A stretch of DNA of 64,000 nt from CAXMST01 sp038206985 (GCA_038206985.1 JBBRAH010000004.1:48711-112710); one strand, 5' to 3'; shown: positions 54,595 to 63,639, counted from the first letter of the stretch. Numbers and translations are program-made. The notes: generated by a model not told the origin, from the sequence alone.

Positions 54595-57265
54595 CGAGGA
54601 GAGCCGGCGCTGGGTCTACGGCTTCGGAGAGGGCGATGGCTCGATGCGGTCGCTGCTCGGCAATAAGGGCGCCAACCTGGCCGAGATGAGCCGGCTGCTC
54701 GGCGCCGAGCGGGTGCCCGGCGGCTTCACGGTGAGTACCGAGGCCTGCGTCGAGTACATGAGGACCGGCAGCCCGCCGGCCGGGCTCGACCGCCAGATCG
54801 ACGAGCAGCTCGCCGAGCTGGAGCGGGCGAGCGGCAAGCGTTTCGGCGACCCGCGGGATCCGCTGCTGCTGTCCGTGCGATCCGGCGCCCCGGTCTCGAT
54901 GCCCGGCATGCTCGACACGATCCTCAACCTCGGTCTGACCGAGGCAAGCACCGCGGGACTGGCGCAGGTCAGCGGTGAGGACGGCTTCGCCTGGGACTCA
55001 CGCCGGCGACTGCTGCAGATGTTCTCCGAGGTCGTGCGCGGGGTCCCGGCCGCGGGCTTCGAGCAGGCGCTGAGCGCCGAGCGTCAGCGCGAGGGCGTAC
55101 AGCTCGACAGCGAGCTCAGCAGCGGCGGCCTGCGCCGGCTCTGCGAGGAGTTCGAGACCGCCTTCGAGGCTCACACCGGGGAGGCCTTTCCCGGCGAGCC
55201 GCGCGAGCAGCTACGCCAGGCGGTGCTCGCGGTGTTCGACTCCTGGCGGAACGAGCGGGCGGCGACGTATCGCCGCCTGAACGGAATCCCCGACGAACTC
55301 GGCACCGCGGTCACCGTGCAACGCATGGTCTACGGCAACCTCGGCTCCCAATCAGGGTCCGGCGTCGCGTTCAGTCGCGATCCGATCAGCGGCGAACGCC
55401 GCCCCGACGGCGACTACCTCGACGGCGCCCAGGGCGAGGACGTCGTCGCGGGGGTGCGCAACACCGAGGATCTCGAAGGGCTGCGTGACCGCATGCCCGG
55501 GATCCACGCCGAGCTGCTCGAGGCGCTGTCCACGCTCGAGGCCCACTTCAGCGACATCCAGGACATCGAGTACACGATCGAGCAGGGACGGCTGTTCATC
55601 CTCCAGACCCGGGGGGCCAAGCGCCACGCCCGGGCAGCCGTGCGCTTCGCCGTCGACGCGGTGGCGGAGGGTCTGCTGGATCGCCGCACGGCGCTGGCCG
55701 CGATCGATCCCGGCGGGCTCGATGCGCTCCTGCATCCCACGATCGCCCCGGACGCGGAGTTCGAGGTGCTCGCCCGCGGGGTCGGCGCCTCGCCCGGGGC
55801 CGCGCGAGGCGAGATCGTCTTCACGGCCGAGCAGGCGATACGCCGAGCGGCCGAGGGGGTCGACGTGATCCTGCTGCGTCCCTTCACCTCCGCCGACGAC
55901 GTCGGCGGCTTCAGTGCCGCGACCGGGATCGTCACCTCACAGGGCGGCAAGGCCTCGCACGCCGCGATCGTCGCCCGGGGAATGGGGCGACCGTGCGTCT
56001 GCGGCGCCACGGCGATGGAGATCGATCCCGATCGCGGCACGGTGCGGGTGGGGGAGGTCGAACTCGGTGCCGGCGACGCACTCGTGATCGACGGCTCCTC
56101 GGGCGCGGTGACCGCCGACGAGGTCGAGCTGGTCCCCGCGACGATCGATCCCAACTTCGAGACGGTGCTCGAATGGAGCGACTCGATCCGCAGGCTCGGA
56201 GTGCGGGCCAACGCCGACACCGGGCCGGACGCGCAGCGGGCTCGCGAACTCGGCGCCGAGGGGATCGGGTTGTGCCGCACCGAGCACATGTTCTTCGGGG
56301 CCGAGCGCGAGCCGCTGGTCCGTGAGATGTTCATCGCCGGCGAGCTCTGGCGTCGCGACCCCGGTCCCGGTGCGGCGAGGCGCTTCGAAGCCACACTCGA
56401 CCGCCTCGAGGAGCTGCAGCGCAAGGATTTCGGGGAGATCCTCCGCGCGATGGCCGGCCGGCCCGTGGCGATCCGGCTGCTCGATCCCCCGATGCACGAG
56501 TTCCTCGATCCCGGGGTGCTCCAGCGCGAGCTCCAGGAAGCCCGGACCAACGGCGACGCAGGGCAGGTCGAGATCGCCGTCGAGCGGCTCGAGGTGGCCC
56601 AGGCCCTGCAGGAAACGAACCCGATGCTGGGGGCCCGCGGTGTCCGTCTCGGCCTGCTGCTGCCGCAGCTCTACGCGATGCAGGTGCGGGCGATCGCCCG
56701 GGCCGCGATCGACACCGCCGCGGCGGGCGCCACCCCCCAGGTCGAGATCATGGTGCCGCTGATCGCGCTCGCCGGCGAGCTGGAGCTGCTGCGTGAGCGG
56801 ATCGAGCGTGTGATCGAGACTGAGACCTCAGCGGGCGAAGCGCTCGAGGTCGAGATCGGAACGATGATCGAACTCCCGCGCGCCTGCCTGCGCGCCGGCG
56901 AAATCGCAGCGCACGCGGACTTCTTCAGCTTCGGCACCAACGATCTCACGCAGTCCGCGATGGGACTCTCGCGTGATGACGCTGAGCGCGAGTTCCTGCC
57001 GCTCTACCTCGAACGCGGGCTGCTGCGCCGCAGCCCGTTCGAGACTCTCGATCTCGACGGGGTAGGCGAGCTGATCGAGCTCGCGGCCGAGCGTGGACGC
57101 GCGAGTAAGCCCGGGCTGCGCCTCGGCATCTGCGGCGAACACGGCGGGGACCCCACCAGTATCGGATTCTTCGAGCGCGCCGGACTGGACTACGTGAGCT
57201 GCTCGCCGTTTCGCGTGCCGGTCGCGCGGGTCGCCGCCGCGCAGGCCGCGATCGCCGCCGGGTGA
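54587..57265 (+). CDS. ppdK: Pyruvate, phosphate dikinase
   Basis: 892 residues. N-terminal ATP-grasp domain (LLGNKGANLAEM, SVRSGAPVSMPGMLDTILNLG), central phosphohistidine domain with catalytic His in GGKASHAAIVARGMG (about residue 458), and C-terminal PEP/pyruvate barrel (GIGLCRTEHMFF, GTNDLTQSAMG, CGEHGGDP). Interconverts pyruvate + ATP + Pi and PEP + AMP + PPi, giving reversible glycolysis/gluconeogenesis at low energy charge. GGGGAG lies about 6-8 nt before the ATG. Its place in a hydrogenase operon is unusual; PPDK is also in the Streptomyces OsdR region. Confidence 0.95.
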   Translation: MSDEESRRWVYGFGEGDGSMRSLLGNKGANLAEMSRLLGAERVPGGFTVSTEACVEYMRTGSPPAGLDRQIDEQLAELERASGKRFGDPRDPLLLSVRSGAPVSMPGMLDTILNLGLTEASTAGLAQVSGEDGFAWDSRRRLLQMFSEVVRGVPAAGFEQALSAERQREGVQLDSELSSGGLRRLCEEFETAFEAHTGEAFPGEPREQLRQAVLAVFDSWRNERAATYRRLNGIPDELGTAVTVQRMVYGNLGSQSGSGVAFSRDPISGERRPDGDYLDGAQGEDVVAGVRNTEDLEGLRDRMPGIHAELLEALSTLEAHFSDIQDIEYTIEQGRLFILQTRGAKRHARAAVRFAVDAVAEGLLDRRTALAAIDPGGLDALLHPTIAPDAEFEVLARGVGASPGAARGEIVFTAEQAIRRAAEGVDVILLRPFTSADDVGGFSAATGIVTSQGGKASHAAIVARGMGRPCVCGATAMEIDPDRGTVRVGEVELGAGDALVIDGSSGAVTADEVELVPATIDPNFETVLEWSDSIRRLGVRANADTGPDAQRARELGAEGIGLCRTEHMFFGAEREPLVREMFIAGELWRRDPGPGAARRFEATLDRLEELQRKDFGEILRAMAGRPVAIRLLDPPMHEFLDPGVLQRELQEARTNGDAGQVEIAVERLEVAQALQETNPMLGARGVRLGLLLPQLYAMQVRAIARAAIDTAAAGATPQVEIMVPLIALAGELELLRERIERVIETETSAGEALEVEIGTMIELPRACLRAGEIAAHADFFSFGTNDLTQSAMGLSRDDAEREFLPLYLERGLLRRSPFETLDLDGVGELIELAAERGRASKPGLRLGICGEHGGDPTSIGFFERAGLDYVSCSPFRVPVARVAAAQAAIAAG

Positions 57266-57296
57266 GCCTCGCCGGGCGCCGCGAGCCAGCCGGCGG

Positions 57297-58484
57297 TCAG
57301 GCCGCCGGCCACTCTCCCTCGAGGGGCAGCTCGATGTCGATCGAGCGACCGGGCGGGGTCGGATCTCCCTGAACCCCGGCCGCCGCGAGCCACGGCGCCA
57401 GATAGCGGCCGCTCACCTTGTGTGGCGGCCACCACAGGTAGTCGCTGGATACCACGCCATCACCAGCGCCGCCGGTGATGGCGGTGCGCATGTGCAACGA
57501 CTCGGCGCCGGTCAGCAGCTTGCCGCGTAGGACCGGCCGCAGCGGCTCCGGCGCCGGAGCCGCCTCCATCCGAAAGGCGATCTGGGCGGCGGCTGTATCG
57601 GCCTGCTGCGTCGCGAGGCCGCCTTGTTTGACCGGGAAGTCGGTGCCGTCCCCGACCGCGAAGACACGGTCGCAGCCCCGCACCCGCGTATCCCGGTCGA
57701 TCGGGATGAACCCATGCTCGTCGCTCGGCAGACCCTCGATCGGGATTCCCGCGAGAATGGGTAGCGCGACGGGGTAGCCGCTCAGCTCGGAGCCGTCGCC
57801 ACTGCCGCGCAGCTCGCCGCCAGGACCTTCGCTGATCCATGTCCCGGTCGTGATCGAGATGCGGCGCGCGGCGAGCAGCTCAGCAATCTCGGCCGAGGCT
57901 GCGGGCCCGAAGATCGCCAGCGGCGCGGGCTCGGGTGTGACGATCCGGATCGGTGGCGGCTCGGCGCGCTCGCGCGCACGGCGTTCCGCCATCAGAGCGA
58001 ACTCGTACAGAGGAAGGCTCCAGGTCACCCCGGGAGGCACGATCAGGTCGAGGCCACCGCTGTCTGTCGCCCGATCGAGCAACGTCTCGATCGAGGTCGG
58101 GATGCGCTCGACCCACAGAGTGTGGGCAGGGCTGAGGGCCTCTTGCATGCGCGCACCGATCGCGATCACCGCGTAGTCGAAGCGCAGGTCCCTGGAGTCC
58201 CCCGTCGACGCAGTTCCGGCCACCGGATCGACCCCGAGCAGGCGGTCTTCGATGAAGTCCGCGCCCAGCTCGGCTGCGAGCGCCGGCAGGTCGTGGCGGG
58301 TGGCGGTGTCGGGACCGAAGGGCTCGATGACGAGCAGTGGCTTGTAGGTGAACTCGCGTTCCGGCGAGAGCAGGGTCACCTCGGCCTGGCCGTCAGTCAG
58401 ATCGCGGACCGCCAGCATCGCCTCCAGCGCAGCGACGCCGCCACCGGCGATCAGGACACGCTTGCCGCTGTGGGACGTGGACAT
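57297..58484 (-). CDS. FAD/NAD(P)-dependent oxidoreductase, NDH-2/SQR-like (copy 1)
   Basis: 395 residues. N-terminal FAD motif VLIAGGGVAALEAMLAVRDL, FDYAVIAIGARM, and the C-terminal FAD site FAVGDGTDFPVKQGGLATQQAD. Similar to type II NADH dehydrogenases and sulfide:quinone reductases; the redox cysteines of SQR are not obvious, so the electron donor is uncertain. TACGTT lies 7 nt before the ATG. Divergent from a paralogue at 58593. Confidence 0.85.
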   Translation of the reverse strand: MSTSHSGKRVLIAGGGVAALEAMLAVRDLTDGQAEVTLLSPEREFTYKPLLVIEPFGPDTATRHDLPALAAELGADFIEDRLLGVDPVAGTASTGDSRDLRFDYAVIAIGARMQEALSPAHTLWVERIPTSIETLLDRATDSGGLDLIVPPGVTWSLPLYEFALMAERRARERAEPPPIRIVTPEPAPLAIFGPAASAEIAELLAARRISITTGTWISEGPGGELRGSGDGSELSGYPVALPILAGIPIEGLPSDEHGFIPIDRDTRVRGCDRVFAVGDGTDFPVKQGGLATQQADTAAAQIAFRMEAAPAPEPLRPVLRGKLLTGAESLHMRTAITGGAGDGVVSSDYLWWPPHKVSGRYLAPWLAAAGVQGDPTPPGRSIDIELPLEGEWPAA

Positions 58485-58491
58485 CGACGAC

Positions 58492-58497
58492 AACGTA
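58492..58497 (-). promoter_or_regulatory. -10 element of FAD oxidoreductase copy 1
   Basis: TACGTT on the minus strand, 7 nt before the ATG at 58484. Confidence 0.45.
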
Positions 58498-58525
58498 TCG
58501 CGGCGAGCGCCCGTCCGCCACCTGT

Positions 58526-58558
58526 GGAAGCTACGAGCCGACTTCGGAGAACTACGGA
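58526..58558 (+). promoter_or_regulatory. Two candidate hypoxia-regulon motifs between divergent FAD oxidoreductases
   Basis: GGAAGCTACGAG (58526-58537) and GGAGAACTACGGA (58546-58558); the CTACG cores are 21 bp apart, two helical turns, in direct orientation. Both genes could be controlled from this array. Confidence 0.5.
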
Positions 58559-58592
58559 TTCCAGGCGGTCGCGCAACCAACAAGATCCGACT

Positions 58593-59921
58593 ATGCACAG
58601 CATCCCGACCCAGATCGCGAGCGAGGACTTCACGGTGATCGTCGCCGGCGGGGGGATTGGAGGGCTGGAGGCGATACTCGCGCTACGCGAGCTCTCCTCG
58701 ACGATCAGGATCGAGCTGCTCTCACCCTCCGGGGAGTTCCAGCTCACTCCGCTCTCGGTGACCGAGCCGTTCGGAGCCGGCTCCCCGCGCCGGCTGCCGA
58801 TCGCCGACTTCTGCGCCGAGCACCACGTGAGCTGGACGCGCGACGAGCTGGCCGAGGTCTGGCCGCAGCAGCAACGGATCCTGACCGCGGCAGGCACGGA
58901 ACTGCCCTATGACGCACTGCTGATCAGCCTCGGCGCCCGCCGGCGAAACGTGGCCGGCGAGGGTGCGATCACCTTCCGTGGCAGTGGTCAATCGGAGGCG
59001 ATCGAAGAACTGATCACGGAGGTGAGAGCGGAGGGCACTCCGATCCGTTTCGTGGTCCCACCCGGGCCCTGCTGGCCTTTGCCGCTGTACGAGTTGGCGC
59101 TACTCGTCGCCGACCGGGTGCGCGGCAGCGGAGCCTCGATCGAACTCATCACCCCCGAGAACGCACCGCTGGAAATCATGGGTCATGCGGCGTCGGCGCG
59201 AATCGAGAGAATCTTCGAAGAGGCGGGGATAACGCTCTGGCTCGGCGCGGACCAGGCCGCCGAGGCACAACCTGCAGGCGAGGGGCGCGTAGTGACGATC
59301 CCCACGCTCGATGTGCCGGAGATCCCCGGCATCACGCAGGGGGTGAACGGCTTCGTCCAGACTGACCCGCGAATGCGTGTCCAGGGCACCGACCATGTCT
59401 GGACGATCGGGGACGCGACATGGTTCCCGGTCAAGCAGGGCGGGATCGCAACCCAGCAGGCGGACATCGCGGCCGCCGACATCGTTGCCCGGGCCGGAGG
59501 CGAAGTCGAGGTGCCGGCCTTCGCGCCGGTGTTGCGAGTCGCGCTGATGACTCCTGAGGGGCCCTACTACCTGCGCAGTGGCGGGCCCGACGGCGACGGC
59601 GAGCAACGCGCCCCGTTGTGGTGGCCGCCGGCGAAAGTCGCGGGCAGGCTGCTCGCCCCCTACCTGGCCCGGCGTCTCGACCCCGGCATCATCGAGCGTG
59701 AGCTGGTCGATATCGACGTGGCCGACCACCGCGAGGCCGACCACCGCGAGGCCCTGGCGCTGGCCCTGGTCGGCGCCGATATCGACGCAGCCGACGGCGA
59801 GTTGAGCCGTGCGCTGCACTGGCTGGAGATCGCCGAGGGCCTCAACCTCGTCGTGCCAGAGGAGTACCGCAACAAGCGTGAGCGCTGGCGCGCCGAGTTA
59901 CAGGGGCGCCGCGCCCGCTGA
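58593..59921 (+). CDS. FAD/NAD(P)-dependent oxidoreductase, NDH-2/SQR-like (copy 2)
   Basis: 442 residues, clearly paralogous to the divergent neighbour: VIVAGGGIGGLEAILALREL, YDALLISLGARR, and WTIGDATWFPVKQGGIATQQAD. A C-terminal extension of about 50 residues contains two tandem ADHRE copies from a 15-bp duplication. Probably feeds a membrane quinone or another acceptor; donor unknown. No Shine-Dalgarno; regulated region shared with copy 1. Confidence 0.85.
   Translation: MHSIPTQIASEDFTVIVAGGGIGGLEAILALRELSSTIRIELLSPSGEFQLTPLSVTEPFGAGSPRRLPIADFCAEHHVSWTRDELAEVWPQQQRILTAAGTELPYDALLISLGARRRNVAGEGAITFRGSGQSEAIEELITEVRAEGTPIRFVVPPGPCWPLPLYELALLVADRVRGSGASIELITPENAPLEIMGHAASARIERIFEEAGITLWLGADQAAEAQPAGEGRVVTIPTLDVPEIPGITQGVNGFVQTDPRMRVQGTDHVWTIGDATWFPVKQGGIATQQADIAAADIVARAGGEVEVPAFAPVLRVALMTPEGPYYLRSGGPDGDGEQRAPLWWPPAKVAGRLLAPYLARRLDPGIIERELVDIDVADHREADHREALALALVGADIDAADGELSRALHWLEIAEGLNLVVPEEYRNKRERWRAELQGRRAR
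59721..59750 (+). repeat. 15-bp tandem duplication within FAD oxidoreductase copy 2
   Basis: Two perfect copies of GCCGACCACCGCGAG in frame, encoding ADHREADHRE. Confidence 0.9.
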
Positions 59922-59966
59922 TCCCAACGCCCCGGCCCGCGCCTGATGCGATTGGACGCGCTCCTC

Positions 59967-60284
59967 CTACGGCGGGGCATCGAGATCGACCTCGACCCAG
60001 ACCCGGCCCCGGTCCTCGGTCGCAGTCGCGAGTCCCTTCAACGCTGAGCCGGCGATCAGCAGCTCCACCCTGGCGCCCGAGCGCAGATTGCGCCACCACT
60101 GCTTCCGCTCCGGTCGCCCGACCTCGATCACGATGCCGCGCGACCGACGCTCGAAGGCGACGGGGATCGTGAAGCTCCGGCCGCTGCGGCGACCGGTGAA
60201 GCTGATCAGGGCGAGCCTCCCGCTGAGTAGCGGATGGGCCCGCGAGCGCAGGATCGCACGGACCAGCGGATTGATTCGGCTCAG
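59967..60284 (-). CDS. Deazaflavin (F420)-dependent nitroreductase-family protein, non-standard start
   Basis: About 105 residues that read as a convincing protein: INPLVRAILRSRAHPLLSGR, LALISFTGRRSGRSFTIPVA, QWWRNLRSGARVELLIAGS. These are the hallmarks of the DUF385/Ddn family (F420-dependent reductases or F420-binding proteins). No ATG, GTG or TTG is in frame; the family N-terminus matches a CTG at 60284 that overlaps the usp stop (CTGA), parallel to TTGA and GTGA overlaps elsewhere in the window. It is thus probably coupled to usp. A frameshift or a start further upstream is the alternative. Confidence 0.65.
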   Translation of the reverse strand: MSRINPLVRAILRSRAHPLLSGRLALISFTGRRSGRSFTIPVAFERRSRGIVIEVGRPERKQWWRNLRSGARVELLIAGSALKGLATATEDRGRVWVEVDLDAPP

Positions 60285-61195
60285 CCGACCCGGGGCGTCA
60301 ACAGAACCGGGCAGGGAGCCTCCCTGACGAGTGCAGCGGAGACCCGTCCCAGCAGGACGCGCGCCAGGGGCCCATGCCCGCGCGATCCCACGACGAGAAG
60401 GTCGGCGCCCTGCTCGGCTGCGCTCAGCAGCCGCTCGAGCGGCTCCCCGTGCTCAATCGTGACCGTCGCCCGCTGCGCCCGCCCGGTCAGTACCGCGTCC
60501 GCCAGCCGCCGTAGTTCCTCGGCCCGCCGGTCGCGCAGACCGGCCCCCGAGAGGACGTCGAACGCCTGCGTGGCGACCTCGCGCTCGGTCAGGTGCGGCT
60601 CGACCACAGCGACCAGCTCCAGGGAGGCTGAGTGGCGGCGGGCCAGCTCACACGCCAGCTCCAGGCCGCGCACGGACTCATCACGGCCATCGAAGCCGAC
60701 CACGATCCGCCGCAGGGACCGGGGCGAGCGTCCAAATCCCACCGGGGCGACGCCGACGGGCAGGCTGGCGCCGTGCACGACCCGCTCGCCCGTGCTGCCG
60801 AGCAGCAGACGCCCGATCCCGCCCCGGGGCGAGGAGCCGATCGTGAGGATGTCGGGGCGCTCGGCATCACAGAGCTCGGTGAGTCCGGCGGCCGCGGAAT
60901 CGCGGAGCGTGACGAGCGCTCGGGCGGCGTAGTCCGCGAGCTTCGGCATGGCGCGCTCGGCCAGGGCACGGCGACCCGCCTGCAACCGCGACTCGCTGAG
61001 CCGCTGCCACGTCTCGGCATGCTCGAGCAGCTCGAGTGGTGGATCGCCGAGTGTGCCGGGCGGATAGGGCACGACGATCGCGGCGATCAGCGCGTCGCCG
61101 GGCCGGGCGATGAGCAGCGCGAGCTGCAAGGCGTCATCCCCGCCGGGACCGGCGTCATGGGCGACGGCGATCTTCAGGGACCGGCTCGATTCCAT
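60281..61195 (-). CDS. Tandem universal stress protein
   Basis: 304 residues, two UspA domains. The ATP-binding loops GSSPRGGIGRLLLGSTGERVV (first, about residue 122) and GSRGHGPLARVLLGRVSAALV (second, about residue 270) fit G-x2-G-x9-G-S/T. Double Usps are common in the DosR regulon, where they bind ATP and slow growth under hypoxia. TAGGCT lies 6 nt before the ATG and a candidate regulon motif about 66 nt before it. Confidence 0.92.
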   Translation of the reverse strand: MESSRSLKIAVAHDAGPGGDDALQLALLIARPGDALIAAIVVPYPPGTLGDPPLELLEHAETWQRLSESRLQAGRRALAERAMPKLADYAARALVTLRDSAAAGLTELCDAERPDILTIGSSPRGGIGRLLLGSTGERVVHGASLPVGVAPVGFGRSPRSLRRIVVGFDGRDESVRGLELACELARRHSASLELVAVVEPHLTEREVATQAFDVLSGAGLRDRRAEELRRLADAVLTGRAQRATVTIEHGEPLERLLSAAEQGADLLVVGSRGHGPLARVLLGRVSAALVREAPCPVLLTPRVG

Positions 61196-61201
61196 CGGCT
61201 G

Positions 61202-61207
61202 AGCCTA
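61202..61207 (-). promoter_or_regulatory. -10 element of the universal stress protein gene
   Basis: TAGGCT on the minus strand, 6 nt before the ATG at 61195. Confidence 0.5.
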
Positions 61208-61253
61208 GAACAGTCGGGCCGGCTCACGATCGTGCCCGAACCGCGCTCCTGTG

Positions 61254-61270
61254 CGGGACACTACTGAGTG
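61254..61270 (+). promoter_or_regulatory. Candidate hypoxia-regulon motif before the universal stress protein
   Basis: CGGGACACTACTGAGTG (core 61261-61267), about 69 nt from the expected transcription start; close to the cydA motif. Confidence 0.45.
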
Positions 61271-61280
61271 GACGCGCCGC

Positions 61281-63125
61281 TCATGCCCGCAGGGCCCGCA
61301 GGGCGTTGAGGATCACGGCGATGTCGATTCCCTCCTGCAGCAGTGCCCCGGCTACCGGGGTGATGCTGCCGGCCGCCGCGAACCCCATCGCGACGATGCT
61401 CAGGGCCATGCCCGCGATCACACCCTGACGCGCGATCCGCAGCGAGCGACGGCCGATCTCGATCGCGGCGCCGACCCGGTCCACCCGATCGACGATCAGC
61501 ACGGCATCGGCCGACTCGCTCGCCGCGGTGGCGCCGCGGGCGCCCATCGCGATCCCGACGTCGGCCAGTGCCAGCGCGGGCGCGTCGTTGACACCGTCGC
61601 CGACCATCACCACCGTCCCCTTCCCGCGCGCCTGCTCTGCCCGCACGACCTCGAGCTTCTCCTCGGGCGAGCAATCGGCCACCACATCGTCCAGCCCGGC
61701 CTGCGCCGCGATCCCGTCGACGACCTCGCGCGTGTCGCCGCTGACCAGCACCAGCCGCTCGATGCCCCGTGCCCGCAGCGAGTCGATCAGCTCACTCGCG
61801 TCGGGGCGGATCGGGTCGGCGAGAACGATCTCACCCGCGGGCCGCCGGTCAACAGCGACGGTGATCACAGCGGCGCCCGGGAGCGCCGGTACAGCCCTCG
61901 CCATCGGCTCGCCGAGCGATCGGGAGACCCACTCGCGCTGGCCCAGGGCAACCTCATGTCCATCGACGACCCCCCGGATGCCGTGGCCGGGCTCCTCGGC
62001 CAACCCGCTCGGCGCCGCCAGCTCAATACCCCGCTCGGCGGCGGCCAGGACGAGCGCCTCCGCGAGGACGTGTGCCGAGGCCTGATCGAGCGATGCCGCG
62101 AAGTACAAGAGCCGCTCTTCGCTGAGCGAGGCGCGATCGGCAACGCGCAGCTCGATGATCTCGGGGCGCCCGACGGTGATCGTGCCCGTCTTGTCGAGCA
62201 GTACGACGCCGGCGCCGCCGAGCGCCTCGATCGCGGCCCCACCCTTGATCACGATTCCCAGCCGCGCGGCCCGCGAGACCCCGGCGATGATCGCGATCGG
62301 CGTGGCCAGGATCAGCGGGCAGGGCGTGGCGACCACGAGCACGGCGAGCGCGCGGACCTCGTCGCCGGAAGCCAGCCACGCCCCGAGCGCGGCGACGACG
62401 GTGATCGGCAGGAACACGGCCGCGTAGCGATCCGCGAGTCGCACGAACGGTGCCCGCTCGTGTTCTGCGGCCTGGACGAGGCGGACGATCCCGGCGAAGG
62501 CGCTCTCTTCGGCCCGGCGGTCGGCGCGCACCTCGATCGCCTCACCGACGTTGAGCGACCCGCTACGGACGGGGCCACCGGCCGGGACCGAGCGGGGCAG
62601 GGACTCCCCCGTCAGCGCTGCCTCGTCGATGCTGGCGATCGTGTCCAGGACGGTGCCGTCGGCGGGCAGCACCTCGCCGGCCCGGACGAGGAGCCTGTCG
62701 CCGGGCTCGATACGGGCTACCTCGATGTCTTCGATCCGACCGTCGGAGATCCGGTGCGCGCTGTGCGGCGCGTGCTCGAGCAGGTGCCGCAACTCCCGCC
62801 GGGCACGACCCGAGGCATACCCCTCCAGCGCATTGCCGCCGGCCAGCATCAACCCGACGATCGCACCGGCGAGGAACTCGCCCAGCAGCAGAGCCGTACC
62901 CATCGCCAGCAGGGCGATCGCATCGACGCCGGCATCGCGCTGCCGCAGGCTGCGGACGACGCTCGCCGCCAGCGGTACGAGCAGTACCGCGGTGACCACG
63001 GCCCAGGCGACGTTCGCCGCGCTCTGCAGGCCGCTGAGTGCAAGCACGCCGCCACCGACGACGCCCGCCAGGGCGAGTGTCGCCAGATAGTTTGCGCCTG
63101 CGTCGCGCCACGAAGACCGGCTCAC
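61281..63125 (-). CDS. Heavy-metal P-type ATPase (P1B)
   Basis: 614 residues. TGES (SIDEAALTGESLP), membrane metal motif ATPCPLILATP, phosphorylation DKTGTIT, HP-type loop (EEPGHGIRG) and GDGVND hinge are intact; eight helices. No N-terminal metal-binding domain precedes the first helices. TPCPL instead of CPC points to a divergent P1B group; metal unknown. The longer frame to 63296 overlaps the divergent cupin gene; the GTG at 63125 is preferred because TAACTT lies 7 nt upstream. P-type ATPases (ctpF) are in the mycobacterial DosR regulon. Confidence 0.88.
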   Translation of the reverse strand: MSRSSWRDAGANYLATLALAGVVGGGVLALSGLQSAANVAWAVVTAVLLVPLAASVVRSLRQRDAGVDAIALLAMGTALLLGEFLAGAIVGLMLAGGNALEGYASGRARRELRHLLEHAPHSAHRISDGRIEDIEVARIEPGDRLLVRAGEVLPADGTVLDTIASIDEAALTGESLPRSVPAGGPVRSGSLNVGEAIEVRADRRAEESAFAGIVRLVQAAEHERAPFVRLADRYAAVFLPITVVAALGAWLASGDEVRALAVLVVATPCPLILATPIAIIAGVSRAARLGIVIKGGAAIEALGGAGVVLLDKTGTITVGRPEIIELRVADRASLSEERLLYFAASLDQASAHVLAEALVLAAAERGIELAAPSGLAEEPGHGIRGVVDGHEVALGQREWVSRSLGEPMARAVPALPGAAVITVAVDRRPAGEIVLADPIRPDASELIDSLRARGIERLVLVSGDTREVVDGIAAQAGLDDVVADCSPEEKLEVVRAEQARGKGTVVMVGDGVNDAPALALADVGIAMGARGATAASESADAVLIVDRVDRVGAAIEIGRRSLRIARQGVIAGMALSIVAMGFAAAGSITPVAGALLQEGIDIAVILNALRALRA

Positions 63126-63132
63126 CTCTCCC

Positions 63133-63138
63133 AAGTTA
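63133..63138 (-). promoter_or_regulatory. -10 element of the P-type ATPase gene
   Basis: TAACTT on the minus strand, 7 nt before the GTG at 63125. Confidence 0.45.
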
Positions 63139-63207
63139 CGGACTCGGTCCCGCCCCGTCTCCGGCCAGCGTGGATACTCTCGACACAGCAGCGCGAGAGG
63201 AGCGAGA

Positions 63208-63600
63208 GTGAAGACCTGGAAGATCACCGAACTCGAGACCGAGCCAGGCAGGCCCGAGATCCTCGAATCGACTGACGATGCACGGGCGATAGTCATCGAG
63301 CTGCGCGCGGGAGAGAGCCTCGACGATCACTCGGTACACGAGCGCGCCTGGCTGGTCGTCGTCGCCGGGGAGCTCGCCGTGACAGCGCTCCAGGACTCGG
63401 AAGCGATCGAGGGCGGGCCCGGGCTGTTCGTCGAGTTCGAGCCCGGCGAGCGCCACCGGGTCGACGCCCGCTCCGACTCGCGCTTCCTGCTACTGCTCAC
63501 CCCCTGGCCCGGAGTGGGACATCCGGGGGCGATGACGATCGAGGAAAAGGCTCACGTCCGCGAGCGGGCGGCCGAACGGGCGGCGGGCGACGAAACCTGA
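63208..63600 (+). CDS. Cupin-domain protein
   Basis: 130 residues. A single small beta-barrel: ELRAGESLDDHSVHERAWLVVVAGEL and FEPGERHRVDARSDSRFLLLL match cupin motifs 1 and 2, with His in DDHSVHERA and ERH available for a metal. Function not predictable; small cupins like this often accompany respiratory or anaerobic genes. AGAGGAG lies 5-7 nt before the GTG. Divergent from the ATPase, 142 nt before narG. Confidence 0.75.
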   Translation: MKTWKITELETEPGRPEILESTDDARAIVIELRAGESLDDHSVHERAWLVVVAGELAVTALQDSEAIEGGPGLFVEFEPGERHRVDARSDSRFLLLLTPWPGVGHPGAMTIEEKAHVRERAAERAAGDET

Positions 63601-63639
63601 TTGGCTCCGGTCTCGAGCTCGGGAGGGTGAGATGGAGCC

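Noticed and set aside
63136..63142. TTACGGA as a further copy of the hypoxia motif before the ATPase/cupin pair
   Set aside because: On the minus strand it overlaps the TAACTT -10 element of the ATPase gene, which explains it.
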